Numbered from the stretch's first letter, positions 43,421 through 56,278 are shown. The stretch is 64,000 bases of DNA from Inia geoffrensis (GCA_036417435.1 CM070908.1:47153090-47217089); one strand, 5' to 3'. Notes: generated from the letters alone by a model not told the origin. Translations and numbers: made by a program.

Positions 43421-45994
43421 ACACATAAAACTTGGTGTCAATAAAAAGCCTTTCTTCTGTCCACAAAGAAGAACTACATACACAAGAAAAAGGTGGTGGT
43501 AGCTCAAAGCAAGAAGAGGGAAGTGTTCCACTTCCCAGGTTTATTGGCAGGCATAGGTGTGATCTCAGAATACACAGGTGACATAGATATGATAGGGCAA
43601 CTGGTAATGGTGGATTCATTTACATTGTTTACACTTCTATGACCAGGCTTAAAGGGAGGGTCAGTTTTTTAAAAACAAAGTAGCGTCTTCCTCCAAATGC
43701 ATGTCAAAAAAGGAAGGTGTTTGTGTTTCAGCTTTGATTTTGCTCAGTAATACAGTCAAGCAAGAGTTTGTTTCCAAGTGAGGCATTGAGCTGTGTAAGC
43801 ATTTTTGTTTATTTCAAATAAAATATATATGTATTGTTTGTCATTCATGCTACCCATCTATACCACACTATACTCTGTATCAGGTAATACAATAGAAATA
43901 TACCTGTTTTGTTCTTAAAAAAAAAAAACAAAGATGAAAAGGGAAGAGTCCCGAAGTGATGGCAGAGGTGTGGGGGCTGGGGGAGGGACGGGTCAACACA
44001 TAACAAAACCTTGACAGGAGCTGGGACTGAAACTGGGGGAGGATGAGTAGGATGATCAGGGGATTTGGTCCTTCTATTTCTAAAATAAAGCAGCAGCCTC
44101 GGCCTGCTACTCCTCAGCAGTCCAGGGCCTAGACACCTGTCCACTTGCTTGCTGTGGGCTTCCCACCTGCCTGGCTTCAGCATAAGAAGGAAAGACTGAA
44201 TTACTGGTAAACAGAGCTTCCTAAGAACACGGATGTGTGTGCATGGGATGACTCCCATGCAGGGCCTGGCCAAAAAAGGCAAGGAGGCCCAGACTCTAGG
44301 AGCTCTTGTTCCAAAAATATTCTTTGCTTGTAGAAACCGAGTAGATGCCAAAGGACTCCCAGGGTGATTGCCTGACTGCTGCTGGGGCTGCATCTCATAA
44401 AGTTTCTTACCACCTCGTGTACAGAATGTGTCCTGGTGCATCAGTGCTCTCCACCCACGGGAGCCTCCTCATAGCCACCTTAGTTCCTCCAGGAGTCCCT
44501 CCCAGCCAGAGTCACCCCGAGTGTTGGTCGCTAAATGACTCCATGAACAGTGTTGGAAGCTCCCTCTCCTAATCTGGGCTCCCCTAGAGCATAGCCTAAA
44601 ACAAAGCTTCCAGTGAAAGTAGTTTATATGGGAAGTGACCCTAGGGACACCCACAAGGGAGGGAGAAGTGAGGTGGGGGAGAGAAGGTATATGATTATCA
44701 AGTCATCTCTGTGGGCAACTGCAGCCCAGGCTCCCAGGGAAGCTCTGGGAAAGGTGCAAACTTGTCCTGGGAATCATCTTGCCTGGGGCTGAAATATTTA
44801 TACGTCAATTGCTGAGAGGCTGGTGGAGGGCTGCTCCTGGGGGTATAATAATAATTCCCCAGCCCTTCAAGCCAGCCATACACAGGAGGACAAGGTGGCC
44901 TTATACAGTTCCAGAAAATTCCTTCAGGCTCCGAGGAGCAGATGCTGGAGGGTGGGAGTCAGCCAGAGCATAAGACTTAAGGTAGCAAAGTCTGAGGGCG
45001 AGGGGAGTGTTTACTACCACACCCTCTGGGGAAAATATTCACAGGAGGCCTGGGCAGCCTCTGTAGGTATAGCCACAAGTGGTGGTCCCCACGCCCACCC
45101 CCGCAGAGAAGTGACGGGAAACTTAGCACATTGCAGGGCAAGTGACTTCATTGTTGGCAAACCCAGGAGTTAGAAGTGCTTCTCCATTTATTCTAACGTT
45201 CCTCATCTCTAAATTCCTCCTGGGCTGCTGGTTGAGCCCCATGAGCGACTCAGAACATCTACTGCCTATTCCCCTTGTCAGTCCTTCAAATACCTGGAAA
45301 GAGTCACAACAGTCCCTCTGCCCAGCCATCGTTCCCTCTCTTTTAAGCATCTCCAATTCTTTTCATCCTATTCCTCACGTGATGTGGCTTTTAGTTCCTA
45401 GTCTTCCCTCACACAGCCGCTTAAGTAAAATTAAAAAAAAAAAAAAAAAAAAGAGGAACATAAATTATCTACTAAAGACTATGTGCAAAGTTACTTTTAC
45501 ATGTGACACCCTGTCAACCCACGTGTTAAAAATATGTGATAACCATATAGCAGGAGAGAGGCAAGGGCTTCCCGAGGGTGATGGGGTGAAGACGGGGGTG
45601 GGGGAGCTGGGGGGGTGGAAGGGGCTGGGCAGCGCCCCACCCCCTCCTCTGTCCCACAGGATCCAGCTCTGTTTCCACAGTCTGAAGTCCCCCAAACGAA
45701 GTGCAAGCCCTGTAGGTAATAGTTGCACCTTCTCCCAGAGACAGACGAGGGGTTTGGGTTCCCGTTCCTTACTCCATCACAGATTGTTTATGAGCTTCTT
45801 GCTTCCAGCCACATACAGGACTTTCCTGAGTGGCTGGGGAGAAGGCAGTTTTCTTTTTCTTGTTACAGTTCTGACATCATCTCATTGGTACCCCAAGAGC
45901 TGATTCCTCTTCCCAGCAGTTGCTTAACTTTCCTGTCCATGTTCAGGGTATCCTGTGTACCCCTCACTGCTCCCCATGGGGAAAGGAGCATTCT
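43421..45994. other. No supported gene; mixed sequence
   Basis: Includes an A-run at about 43917-43929 and an A21 at about 45432-45452. Frames of 198 codons (43845-44441, minus) and 253 codons (45142-45903, plus) are open but contain poly-A-encoded lysine runs or low-complexity text. They show no domain, so I do not call them genes. Some of this may be old repeat too diverged to name. Confidence 0.4.
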
Positions 45995-46125
45995 CCCTAC
46001 TTCACAGAAGGAGAACTGAGGCTCAGGGAAGTGAAGGCATGTGTCCAAGCCTCCACAGGCAGGGGATGGAGCCTAAGCCCACCTGACTCTGAGCTACTCC
46101 CATCGTCTTTTCTCTGTACAGGATT
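45995..46125 (-). mobile_element. MIR SINE
   Basis: 'ggagaactgaggctcaggga' and 'tggagcctaagcccacctga' are reverse-complement MIR core and box B area. Confidence 0.65.
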
Positions 46126-46329
46126 CATTCTCCTCCTTTTGGTAATGATACCCCATTTTTTTGGAAGCCATTCCTCTCCCCTCACTCTTAGTTGTTTAGG
46201 GGAAGATGTCTCCACCCCCAGTTTCCAAGGAGCTCACTTGATCCAGTCTCAACCAATCACTGTGTGTTCTCCCTTTTGGCCATTATTGGTCCAAAGATGG
46301 ACACAAGTCAGGCCTGTATTTCAATGAGA

Positions 46330-46690
46330 TGAAAGAAAGTAAGAAGCTCCTCTTTCCACTGGGACTAGCAAGTGTAAGGGTGTATGAGCCTGAATCCACC
46401 AGGAGCCACTGTGAAGAGGCTGATAACAGAGGCATCAAAGAGAACAGACAGGAGGAGAGAGGAGGAGCCGCCCAACACCACTTGAGCCCCTGGATCCAGT
46501 TGAACCTGATGTCTATTGTCTCTGGACTTTTCAGTTACAGGATCAATAAGCCAATCTCAGTAACTCCATTACATTCAACCTCTCCCTCTGTCCTTCCCTC
46601 TCTTCCTCCCTTCCTCCTTTCTAAGCAAGTTTGAGTTGAGATTTATTATTTGCAGTGGAACAAGCAAAAGAATCCTAACAAACTTGGACT
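46330..46690 (+). repeat. Ancient LTR-like repeat, family not named
   Basis: 'gtctctggacttttcagtta', 'gatcaataagccaatctcag' and the end 'aagaatcctaacaaactt' match the same old repeat type as 18310-18885. It contains an inserted pyrimidine-rich stretch (46575-46622). Confidence 0.45.
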
Positions 46691-46849
46691 CTTCTCCCCA
46701 AGGGCTTCCCATGATACTGTATAGGCTACATTTTGGCATAGACATACACACACACACACCCATATGTACACACAATCATTTTTGTAGAGCACTTTGTAAA
46801 GCACCTTCACACCCTCTGAGAGAAGACTGGTATTAAATTGCTACAGACA

Positions 46850-46990
46850 TTTTTATAAATAAGGAAACTGAAACTCAGAGAGGTCAAGTGACTTATCTGA
46901 GATCACATAGCTAGCCAGTGAGCGGCAGACCTGATGTAAGGACCCAGATCTGCTGGGTCATAGGTCAATGTTCTTTCCACTGTATCTTGC
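46850..46990 (-). mobile_element. MIR SINE
   Basis: 'aaggaaactgaaactcagag', 'gatcacatagctagccagtg' and 'ttctttccactgtatcttgc' are reverse-complement MIR. Confidence 0.78.
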
Positions 46991-47019
46991 TGGAGTCCTT
47001 AGTTCTTGACCCATCTTGG

Positions 47020-47125
47020 TGATCAGCAAGCTGTGTGATCTTCCAAATAAGTTCACCTCCCTGGGCTTCAGTTTCCCATCTGTAATATGAGGGGCTTGGC
47101 AAATATGATTTCTAAGGGCCCCCCC
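47020..47125 (+). mobile_element. MIR SINE fragment
   Basis: 'caagctgtgtgatcttccaa', 'gggcttcagtttcccatctg' and 'taatatgaggggcttggc' are sense-strand MIR. Confidence 0.65.
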
Positions 47126-48699
47126 AAAACTTGCATTCTGGTGGTATGATTTTGCTTCATAACTGTGCTCGGAACTGGCTGGATTAGCTCAAAATCAAAA
47201 CCCTACTGGGACAGTGTCCCATCAGTCAGAGACTTACTCAGCACATATACACTTGTGCACACAACTGTCTAATGACATTAAAGTTTCCCATGATTCTGTT
47301 CTGAGATGGAGCAAACATTAGCAACAACCCAAGAGTAATAAAATAATAGTGTAGAAGTCCTGTACCCCATCTGCTGTTTTCCTGCTTAGAAAAGGTGCCA
47401 TGTGCTAGAATCTTTTTGTCTTTCAGTCCTCAGACAAAATGAAATAAAACAGGCTTCGTGCCACTACACCCCCTTGACAATCAGCAAGCAAGCTCTACAC
47501 AGGCCCTGAGTCACCCATGTGGCTTTGTGTTGGGAGGTGGGGGTGGGGGAACTGAAAAGCCTGCCTCCCCTCTTAAGTGTGGATTTAAGGCTCAGGCACA
47601 GCCCCTGGGCCATTCATGTGCACTCCCAGCTGGGCCTGGGGCTTCTCAGGACCTCAGATTTGGGGAACAGTGTGACCACACACTGATGGATTGATGAGAA
47701 TTTTAAATCCACTCAGGGTGCCCGTTTGCTGTGGGCACCTCCATGGCCTTCATTTGCTTTGCAGATTTTCTGAATCATTCTTGGACTTTTTTTCCTGGGT
47801 ACAGTACTAAGGATTTCTACAATGAATAGGGGCACAAAGGCTGTTTGCTTTGCTATATTTTGCTGAACCCCAACATAATCTTTCCCAATGGCCCTCAAGG
47901 ATGGTCTAAGGGCACCTGCCTGCTCCCATGACGGTCTTTCCTCACAACCCTTGTTCCAGGATCTTCATCTGAAAGAGATGTTTTGTCCTGACAAGTCAGC
48001 TCATGTCCTTACTCTGTCTGTTCTTTGGAAAGTTAATATTACACAGTTATGTGATCACGCTTTAGCTTCCCAGTTTTCATTCCTGAATTCAGAATTAGTT
48101 TTAGCCAGTGGGACCTTGAACCTTTGCTGGGGTGAGTCCAGAGGGGTGGAGAGGCAGCAAAGCAGCAGCAAAGCCTCAATTCATTGTTTAATTTATAATA
48201 AGCTCAGATACGGTCCTCTGCGAAGGAAGAAAGACACTTGGTGTAATTCTTACTTTCTGAGGAATCAGAGGTTTCCAGATTGACCTATTATTGATGCCCA
48301 ACTTGCTTCAGAATCTTATTGACAACTCTATATTTTGAGCAATATGCACATTTTAATACATCTAGAACCAAGAGTTCTTTCAGATAGATTTCCTTCTGTA
48401 CAACTGAGAAAAGTCTCCAAGAGTTCATAAGATATAGCCATAAAACCCTGAGCTGAATGTTCTGTAAGAAGAATACCACTGTCTCGGTGTCCACTGGCAG
48501 AAGCCCTGGCCTGAATCTTAAGCTCAGATCCTCTGGTTAGATTCAGGGCAATCCCTTTACATGAACATGAGATGCTTCATTCTTGGACCAATAGAGAGGT
48601 AAAGATCACGAGTACTCATGGAATAGTTGGGTCCAAAGCAGTACCTCCTGCTAAATTCCATGTAACCATAATACCTGCTTGCTGTTCCTTGATGAGGCA
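47126..48699. other. No recognised gene or repeat
   Basis: Nothing supported. The 131-codon frame 47888-48283 shows no domain. Confidence 0.4.
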
Positions 48700-48830
48700 T
48701 AGACTTAGATCTCCCTGGTCTAATCCAACCCCATCAATCCCTTAAGGACCAGCTCAAACCCCATTATCACCTGTTCCATGACGACATTCTCAATGATTTC
48801 TGTCTGACCAGTCTGTAGTTTTAAGCTGTG
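48700..48830 (+). mobile_element. L2 fragment
   Basis: 'cttaaggaccagctcaaacc' and 'cattctcaatgatttctgtc' match the L2 3' region. Confidence 0.55.
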
Positions 48831-49329
48831 CTGCTGCTTCCTTCATAACCAGAATCCAGTCCAAACTCCCCACGCCCCAGCCTTGCTCTTGGTCTATACT
48901 TTGAATTTTTTGGCTCTTCCTCTTCCTCCTGACTTGTTTCTGATCTCTGGGGCTCTGGTTCTTGTGTCTCATCTCCTGTATCCAGCCTCACACTTGCCCT
49001 GTGGACCCAAGACCAGTTTGGCTTCTCTGGGAATGACCATGGCCTAGAGTTCCCTTCTTTGGCTCCAGCATTGCTACTTGCCTTTTGGGTTTGGTCTGCT
49101 GATGGGAGATCTGGGTGTGTTGGTGTGTTCCATGACTCATTTCAGGGCCTGGGACCTACCCCAGTGCTGACCCTTATGGTCAGCTAGTTTTTGGTCCTGT
49201 CCAAAGGAAACTGGACAACCCTACAAGGAATGGTCTTTTCCCTTATGACTAAATGTCTTCCCCAGGTGGTCAGTAATCTGCTGAAGTCAAGCACAGCCAT
49301 GGACAAGGCCAAGCCTACACTCAGTCGGC
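48831..49329. other. No recognised feature
   Basis: No supported gene or repeat. Confidence 0.4.
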
Positions 49330-49563
49330 TTTGGGTCAAGTCACCTGAGTTATAATTCCAGCTTGCAATTGACTCATTTACTTACTATATGATCTTGGGT
49401 AAGTAACGAGCCTCTTTGAGCCTCAGTCTCCTCATTCCCAGTTAAATAGGAATAGTAATAATAGTGCCGACTTCACAGGATTGCATGAGTGGTAGGGTGG
49501 AACTCTGAGATATTAACTAAAGCTTTTTACACTGGTACAAACTCTTCTACCTGGTCCCAGAAT

Positions 49564-49618
<55 letters not shown>

Positions 49619-49690
49619 TTGGTGAAGAATCCTCAGAGAGCTCTGGGCACACCACCTGGCACACAGCAGACACTCAATAAATATAAGCTT
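49330..49690 (+). mobile_element. MIR SINE containing a (GT)n microsatellite
   Basis: 'tcacctgagttataattcca' and 'cctcagtctcctcattccca' on the left and 'acacagcagacactcaataa' on the right are MIR parts in order. They are separated by the GT run at 49565-49618. Confidence 0.7.
49565..49618 (+). repeat. (GT)27 microsatellite
   Basis: Uninterrupted GT dinucleotides of about 27 units. Long pure runs are usually polymorphic. Confidence 0.97.
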
Positions 49691-49789
49691 AAAAAAATAT
49701 AGAGGATTGAGAACAAACAGATGGATCACCAATCCTTTCAGGTCTGCAGGAAAGAGCACTTGCTTACACTTACTTTATAGATTTTCCAA

Positions 49790-49809
49790 GGTTAAGGGTT
49801 AGGGTTAGG
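49790..49809 (+). repeat. Short telomere-like hexamer run
   Basis: About three units of (T)TAGGG type read as 'ggttaagggttagggttagg'. Too short to be more than a chance or repair-derived tract. Confidence 0.6.
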
Positions 49810-50047
49810 ATTCAGATTATCAGAGGGGAAGATGGTTTCATTGTATTTGGCTGGAAAGGCCTAGCTTCTAGATGTATCTAAGGATGCATCTAAGGTGAGG
49901 TCCAAATTTTCCAGATGTTATTTTTTCCTGAACCCTGGGACATGTCATCTTGTGTAATCATCCTTCAAAATCTAGTTTTTCTCTGAGATTTGAAGAGAGC
50001 TCCTGACTTTGAGACCCAAACTACTTAAAAATTGTGTCCTGCACTAG

Positions 50048-50265
50048 TGGTCAGCAAACTGAGGCCTATGGGCCAAATCTAGCTCGCTAACAACTTTTCG
50101 TAAGTAAAGTTTTCTTAGAATTACGGCCATGACACTCATGTATACATTGTATGTGGTTGATTACTCAATATAATGGCAGAGTTGAGTAGTTCTGACAGAG
50201 ACCAAATGGCCTGCAAAGCATAAGACATTTACTATGTGAACCTTGGAAAATGCTTGTCGACCCTG
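50048..50265. mobile_element. hAT-like non-autonomous DNA transposon relic
   Basis: The left end 'agtggtcagcaaactgaggc', the internal 'agagaccaaatggcctgcaa' and the right end near 'cttgtcgaccctg' match a common old hAT-type repeat whose two ends are related inverted copies. It is diverged and the family is not named. Confidence 0.55.
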
Positions 50266-51809
50266 CTCTATATCACATATACAAGACCCCTAAATGTCAA
50301 TTTATAAATGATATGTTCTCTTACATTTCACTATTTATCTCTGTTACAAGAAGTCTAATCTTGAGGGCAAAGCCCAGTCACCCATGTCTTTAGTACTCTC
50401 TGTGACGCCTCCTCAGTCAGGCACCAACTGCTCTAGAGCCTTAAACCTCTTCATTTTCCTGTACTTTCTTATTTTCCAGTCTAAGTAAGTCAGTCAGTCT
50501 TCTGACCTTTGCCAGAGGGAGAGGACTTAACTCCTGGTTAACCTCCTCATCAAAATGGTGCTTTTTGTCTCAAGTCCCTGATCTCTCACAACATCATCCT
50601 GATGCTCCAGTCAGAAGACAGCTCTCCCACACTGAACCCTGTCAGGGGATTTGCCTGTGTTTCCTGAATAGCACAGAGAAGGCTCCCATTCTTTAGCTGT
50701 TAGTCTCTCCGGACAAGTGGTCCAAGCCTGGAGGCAGGCACTGTGTCTTGCGGTGCTGTCTGTCGCACAACTTTCATTAGCTGAGTTCTTAGTAGAGGTG
50801 GCTGTGGATGTGGACAGGTCCTGGCTAACCCCAATACAAATGTAGCCTTATCTGCTCACGGAAAGGCAGTACATACAAGAATCCATTTGCATGTTGCTGC
50901 TTTGCGTGAGGGGGAGGGACATTCCAAGAGGAAGTTTAGTGCTTGAAGCTGGAGAGGGGAGCCTGAGGTTAGCTACCAAAGCTGGGTCCTGGGGATTCAT
51001 TTGGACTCCAGGGAGGGAAGTAGCTGTTGCAATAGCAGAAGGAGCAGATTCTTGAGGGGATTTGTAGCTCGTAGGGTATTAGCAGTACTGCTTCGGGGCC
51101 AGGTGAGGGTGTGGCTTAGAGTTGCGGTCCTTCTCCCCATTTCTGTATGATTCTTCATGGTTCTTACTAAGGAGGACCACCATTGTTTTGCCACCTCCAG
51201 GGTTTTCGGCTATGGGGGAGCTAGTGGACAGCACTCTTTTGTGGGGCTCAGGTTTTCACAAAAAGCCTTGTTTTAAAATATAGATTTTATTACTATTTGG
51301 ATATGATCAGGCCAACAGATCAGGAGACAATTCCCACTGGAAAGATAGTTTGTTACTCATAGGCCCCAAGAGCAGGGTCATGGCATATCATGCAGGGTCA
51401 CATGGGGAGGCATGAGGGTTGGTTGGGAGGCAGAGGGAGGGGGAGGAGGAAGGAAAGGGCCTTCATTGGGCTTCCTTGAGAAGGAACAGCTGAGGCAGGG
51501 TAAGCAGGCGTGGTTAGTTTAAATAGTTTTAGTCAGTCCTGGGGTGATGGACTGTCTCTAGTTGTCTGGCACCTGGCCATGGCAGTTAGGGCATGGGGAC
51601 CATGGTATTGAGTGTGAGAGCCCTGTAAGAGCCCCATAAAGGAGCAGGGCATAGGCTGGGGAGAGATTGATTTGCCTATGTGTGCTTATAGGTGAGGCCT
51701 TTACCATCTCTAGAAATTGGCTACCCTAGGAGGTGCCATCCCGAGGATGTCAAGGCACTGGAAACACAGGTTAATGCAAGTCTCAACAATTGTGGTCATA
51801 GTAAAGGCC
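50266..51809. other. No recognised gene or repeat
   Basis: Nothing supported. Confidence 0.4.
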
Positions 51810-52208
51810 TGCATTAGCTGGCTAGGGCTGCTGTAACAAAACACCACAGACTGGGTGGCTAAAATAACAGAAATTTATTGTCTCATAGTTCTGGGGGCTA
51901 GAAGTCCAAGATCAAGCTGTCAGCAGGGTTGAAGTCATTCTGAGGCCTCTCTCCTTGGCTTACAGATGGCCGCCTTCTCACTGTGTCCTCACAGGGTCTT
52001 TTCTCTGTGCACTTGTATCCCTGGTGTCTCTTTATGTGTCCAAATTTCCTCTTTTTATAAGGACATCAGTCAGATTGGATTGGGGCCCCCATTTTAAATT
52101 AATCACCTCTTTAAATGTCCTCTCTCCAAATATTGTCACATTCTGAGGTACTGGGTTTAGAGATTCAACATATGAATTTGGAGGATTCAAAAATTCAGTC
52201 CATGAAAC
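51810..52208 (-). mobile_element. MLT1-type LTR
   Basis: 'tgcattagctggctagggct' starts it. 'caccacagactgggtggcta', 'ttctgggggctagaagtcca' and the end 'aaaaattcagtccatgaaa' complete the reverse-complement MLT1 layout. Confidence 0.85.
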
Positions 52209-52791
52209 ATTGCTGAAGCAGCCATGGGATTGCTGGAGCTGAGAATATCAGAGGACCACCATGAGCAGACACCTGAGTATCACGCAAGAGGAAGGGCAGG
52301 AGACGCAGGAGGGCCATGAACCAGTGTGATTCATGTAGGACGTAAATAGGCCTGTATGCTTTGGGGCCTTAACAAATTTAGAGTACAGAGGTAGCTGTTC
52401 CTGGGAAAGACTGACAATAAACATTGAGTATTATTTTCAATATTGAATCAGGATTCCATCAATACCAAAAGGCAATGCCCACAACCCCAGGGGCTCAAGT
52501 TCTCTTTAAAGAGCACAACAATCACATTTCCTTGTATTAACAGTTAATGGCCTGAAAATACTAAGCCTGGGGTCCTCTCTTTGACCTCAAAAGTTCATTC
52601 CTATCTTGCAGGGAAAAATACAGTCAACAGATTTGGGTGTCTGAAAGAAAGCACACAATGTTCAGTTTTTAAAAGTCCACTGGAGAACAAATTGGTTGTT
52701 CATTTCCTTCTCCCATGCCCTTCTCAGGAGAGTCTGGCACAGGTTACCTGGCTCCCTTCTCTGACACGTGTGTGTGTACACTCCCTGTCTT

Positions 52792-52794
<3 letters not shown>
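52209..52794. other. No recognised feature
   Basis: No gene or repeat recognised. Confidence 0.4.

Positions 52795-52826
<32 letters not shown>
52795..52826 (+). repeat. (CA)16 microsatellite
   Basis: Pure CA run. Confidence 0.95.
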
Positions 52827-52827
<1 letters not shown>

Positions 52828-54254
52828 GTTTTCTCTCACACCCTCAACACCCATTCATCCAGCCAGATATCTTGCCGCACAAAATACCATGCAGGATTCT
52901 TCAGAAATTGTTTTATGCCCTGCATTCTGCTTGGAGCAGTGGCTGGAAACAGCAGGCAGAAGCCAGGCTGCTAGCCTCTTTACTCCATGCCCCCTTCTTC
53001 TTACAGGAAGCAGGGGACCTTTATCGCTAGTAGACTCTCCCCATCTTTAAAAAAAGAAAGAAAGAAAAGAGCACAGTTCATGCCAGCAGCTCTTAAGGAG
53101 GCAGGGGTCCAGATTTGTCAATAACCATGGTGTTTCCAGCTATTACCAGACTAATCAGAATTAACCAAGCTGCAGACCAGGTGGAGGCAGATTTAGACAA
53201 CATGCTCTGAAAAAGCTTTGTATCAATCAAGGTTGTGGGTCCAGGAGAGAGAAACCAGTTCTGGGTAACAAGCAAAAAGAAAATGTCCTTGAAATCTATC
53301 AGGAAGTGGTTCACAGAATTGACCAACGGCAGGGGCTGGGGTGGCTGGTTAGGGACATCTTGGAAAACAGGTAGGAACTGAAGGGCTTCAAGAGTCATCA
53401 CAGGAAGAGTTTGACAGGTTCTCATTCTCTGGCTTAATGCCAGACCACAGCTGGACACAACCACAAAAAGTAGCCACCCACAGGCACTGCTGAAATGGTG
53501 CAAGTGAACCCTGGCATCACCAGGCTTTTGCATTGTACTCAGCAGATCCAAAGGGTCAGGAGGGACCATCTGATCCACTGGTGAAATCTTGCTTGAGTCC
53601 TCACTGCTGGAGGCAAAGGAAGTTGAAGGGAACTGTGTCCAATAAGAATAGGCATATGGGTAGATTCTTCCGAAATAAGAAGGGAGATTGAATGTAGGAA
53701 ATTTTTAAAAAAATCAATAAATGTTCACAACAGCTATGATCATAGCCGTGGACATTTGAAACCTGTGTCATTCATAAGAACATTGAATCCAGAACTTTGC
53801 ATGTGCCCCAGCCCCTGGTTGGTGAGGTTTAGTGTAGACTTCTCGAAGAGCAGTGCCTTCAGGTCTGGGAACTACACGGCCCAGTGCTCCCAGCTCTCTG
53901 CACTGAGGTGCCCCAGGTGGCCAGTGTATAGTGAGTGCCATGTGCAAGGAAAGCATGCCACTTCCACACTGAGCTTATAACATTCTTCCATTTAGTGATT
54001 GTCCGTGCCATTTCCCTCTCTGGTTGTTTGGAATGAAAATGATATCCAAAGTGACTTTGGAAGCTATTGTGTTACACACAACAGAGCCTCTGACACTTGG
54101 CCCCTAAATGACTACAAGGTGAAGTTCACTAGCTAACCTGTTCACCTGCACAGTGATTTTACAAGAACAAGAAATGATTTTATACATGGTTATGTCCATT
54201 TTTTTACATTTATTTAGCTTGTTTCTCTGTTTATTCTAACTGAGGTACAGAATG
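52827..54254. other. No recognised repeat; one long minus-strand open frame of unknown status
   Basis: The minus strand is open from about 53710 to the stop at 53093 (about 200 codons). It has two or three hydrophobic stretches (around the text GWLLFVVVSSCGLAL and AAWLILISLVIAG). An internal ATG lies at about 53569. I recognise no family, poly-A tail or splice pattern, so it is not called as a gene. Confidence 0.35.
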
Positions 54255-54460
54255 AACACAGTCTTTAGAATGAGACAGGCTTGAGTTCAAATCCACACTC
54301 CACTACTTATTTCCTGGGAGCCCTTTTGTAGTCTCTGTTCAATAAAATGAGATTAATAGTATCTATCACAAAAGGTAGATGGAAGGATTAAATGAAATGA
54401 TAAATGCAAAACACCTAGTAAGATGATTGGCATATAGTAGGTACTTTATAGATGGTAGAG
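54255..54460 (+). mobile_element. MIR SINE
   Basis: 'gaatgagacaggcttgagtt', 'caaatccacactccactact' and 'tggcatatagtaggtacttt' are sense-strand MIR in order. Confidence 0.8.
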
Positions 54461-55329
54461 TATGGGCAGAGTATGGTGTATATGGTGAGAAGAGGTGTAA
54501 ACTGGAAATTAGGAGACTGCTCCCTGTGCAACCTTAGGGAAATCTCTCCACCCCTCTGAACTTTTGTTTGTCTATAAAGCAATGGCATAGGATGACACCT
54601 GGTGTTTCCACACTCTTTCTTGTAGAAACTCTCAGTTTTGCAAAGTTCCTCAGGACCCAATCTGGGAGGGGCTGGATAGAGCCCAGCAGACTCTGGCCTC
54701 TGCCTTAGGTCCAGTTTGGTTTGCTGGACATGCTGGGCTTCCAGAGGAGAGTTAGTTTGAAGAAAAAACATCACAGCTCTTGTAAACAAACTAAATATCA
54801 CTGTACTCCAAGGGCTTCCAAATCCTTCCCTGCTCTAATACTCCAGGGTCCTATGAGAGTCTGGGTGGTGGTGGCTTAGTCCACCAAGTCATCTGGGGAG
54901 AGAGTTTGACTTTCCTCTCCCACCTTGGCCAGTTTTCGAGAACCCAAGGATGACCTACAATTCCCAAGACTGCCTAGGCATAAAGGTACTCAGGTGGGGC
55001 AGAATCATGACTATGAATAAGAGCTAAAAATGCAGCTCACAGGTACAGTCCCTGGAGCTGGGACCTAGGGGAGGGTGGGTGCACACTCTTCTGGCTAGAA
55101 AATGCTTAAATCAAGTACAAGACAAGTCACACCCTTTCTGACCACGAGCTGTGGATTAGGAAGCAGGCAGGCTCATGGGCTTACAGAGCTACCATCAAGA
55201 AGAAAGCAGCTGGCTCCTGGTCAGGGCCTCAGCATTCCTACATGGCTTTAAGAAGATGTCTGGCCTTATAACACACAAGTGTCACAGAAAGGGAGGTTGG
55301 CCAAATGCTGTATGATAACTTTTTATTTA
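54461..55329. other. No recognised gene or repeat
   Basis: The 128-codon minus-strand frame (54415-54801) overlaps the MIR and lacks motifs. Confidence 0.4.
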
Positions 55330-55671
55330 CTCGGTCCACAAACATATATGTTTATTGTTCTGGACAATCTTTTAGGGATAAAGACTAATCCCTGTATTAT
55401 ATATTCTAGTGTAAGGAGACAACAGAAATTAATAAGAAAATAATTATACAAGTCAGGTGGTAAGAACTGCTAAATAAAGCAGACAGAGATAAAAGGGTGC
55501 TATTTTAGAGAGATTCCTCTGGGAAAGTTTTGATGAGAGGTTGGTATTAGAACAGAAACATGAAGGAAGTCAGGGAGGTGGGGAGCCTCTCTCTCTCGGG
55601 GAAGAGCTGTCCAGGCAGAGAGGTGAGTGACTGTGGAGCCCTGAGGGAAGAGAGGTGAGTGGCACAGGGCA
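55330..55671 (+). repeat. Ancient mammalian interspersed repeat, left half (second copy)
   Basis: Same family as 1600-3015: 'attctagtgtaaggagacaa', 'gcagacagagataaaagggt' and 'gctattttagagagattcct'. The repeat is split at 55676 by a solo LTR and continues at 56283. Confidence 0.6.
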
Positions 55672-55675
55672 GTTG

Positions 55676-56278
55676 TGAAGCCAAATCCGGCCTCTGTACC
55701 CCATAACCAAATTAACTCTCAGAGACAGAGTTCTGGGTGAAGTAGGAAAGAATAACTTTATTGCTTTCCAGGCAAAGAGGGCCACTGTGGGCTAATGCCC
55801 TCAAAACGGTGTGTCCCCCCTTGGAGAGGGTAGTGAGGAGTTTTATAGTAATGGTTCAAAGAGGGTGTGATCAGCTCGTGGACATTCTTCTGATTGGTTG
55901 GTGGTGAGGTAAGCGGGAGTCAGCACCATCAACCTTCTGGTTCCAACTGGTCTGGGGTCTACTGCTTGTGAGCAGCATAGCTAACTTCTCCCACCTGGTG
56001 GGGGTTTCAGTATCTGCAAAACAGCTCAAAGATATTGTTATGTGTATCCCTTGATGGGGAACCAGGACCCTGCCCCAAGGCTGCACTATTATTTCTCGGC
56101 CACTCCTCCCTTGTCTCTGAATCCCCTCCCTTCCCTAATTAACAATTGCTAGAATCTGCCAGTTGGAACTCAGGGAAGGTCATGGAGGCTGAAGGAAGCC
56201 TACATCCTGTAATCAAGAAATGGGGGACACAGAAAGGCTTTTGTGCCCAGGACGCCTACAGGGTCCTGCTTGATATCA
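55676..56278 (-). mobile_element. Solo ERV LTR (class I-like), 603 bp, target duplication GTTG
   Basis: On the plus strand the block begins TGAAGCCAAATC and ends GATATCA (TG...CA). 'gttg' is duplicated at 55672-55675 and 56279-56282. On the minus strand a TATAAA lies near 55845 and AATAAA near 55760, the order expected of U3-R-U5, so orientation is minus. A 4-bp duplication fits gammaretrovirus-like elements. No internal genes remain. It cleanly splits an ancient repeat, which independently confirms both boundaries. Confidence 0.9.

Noticed and set aside
43845..44441. 198-codon open frame on the minus strand
   Set aside because: No recognisable domain or start context, contains a phenylalanine run from an A-tract, and overlaps other frames. 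Treated as chance.
45142..45903. 253-codon open frame on the plus strand
   Set aside because: It runs through an A21 tract that would encode a lysine run and through unrelated low-complexity text. No domain, no conservation evidence, and overlapping open frames on the other strand.
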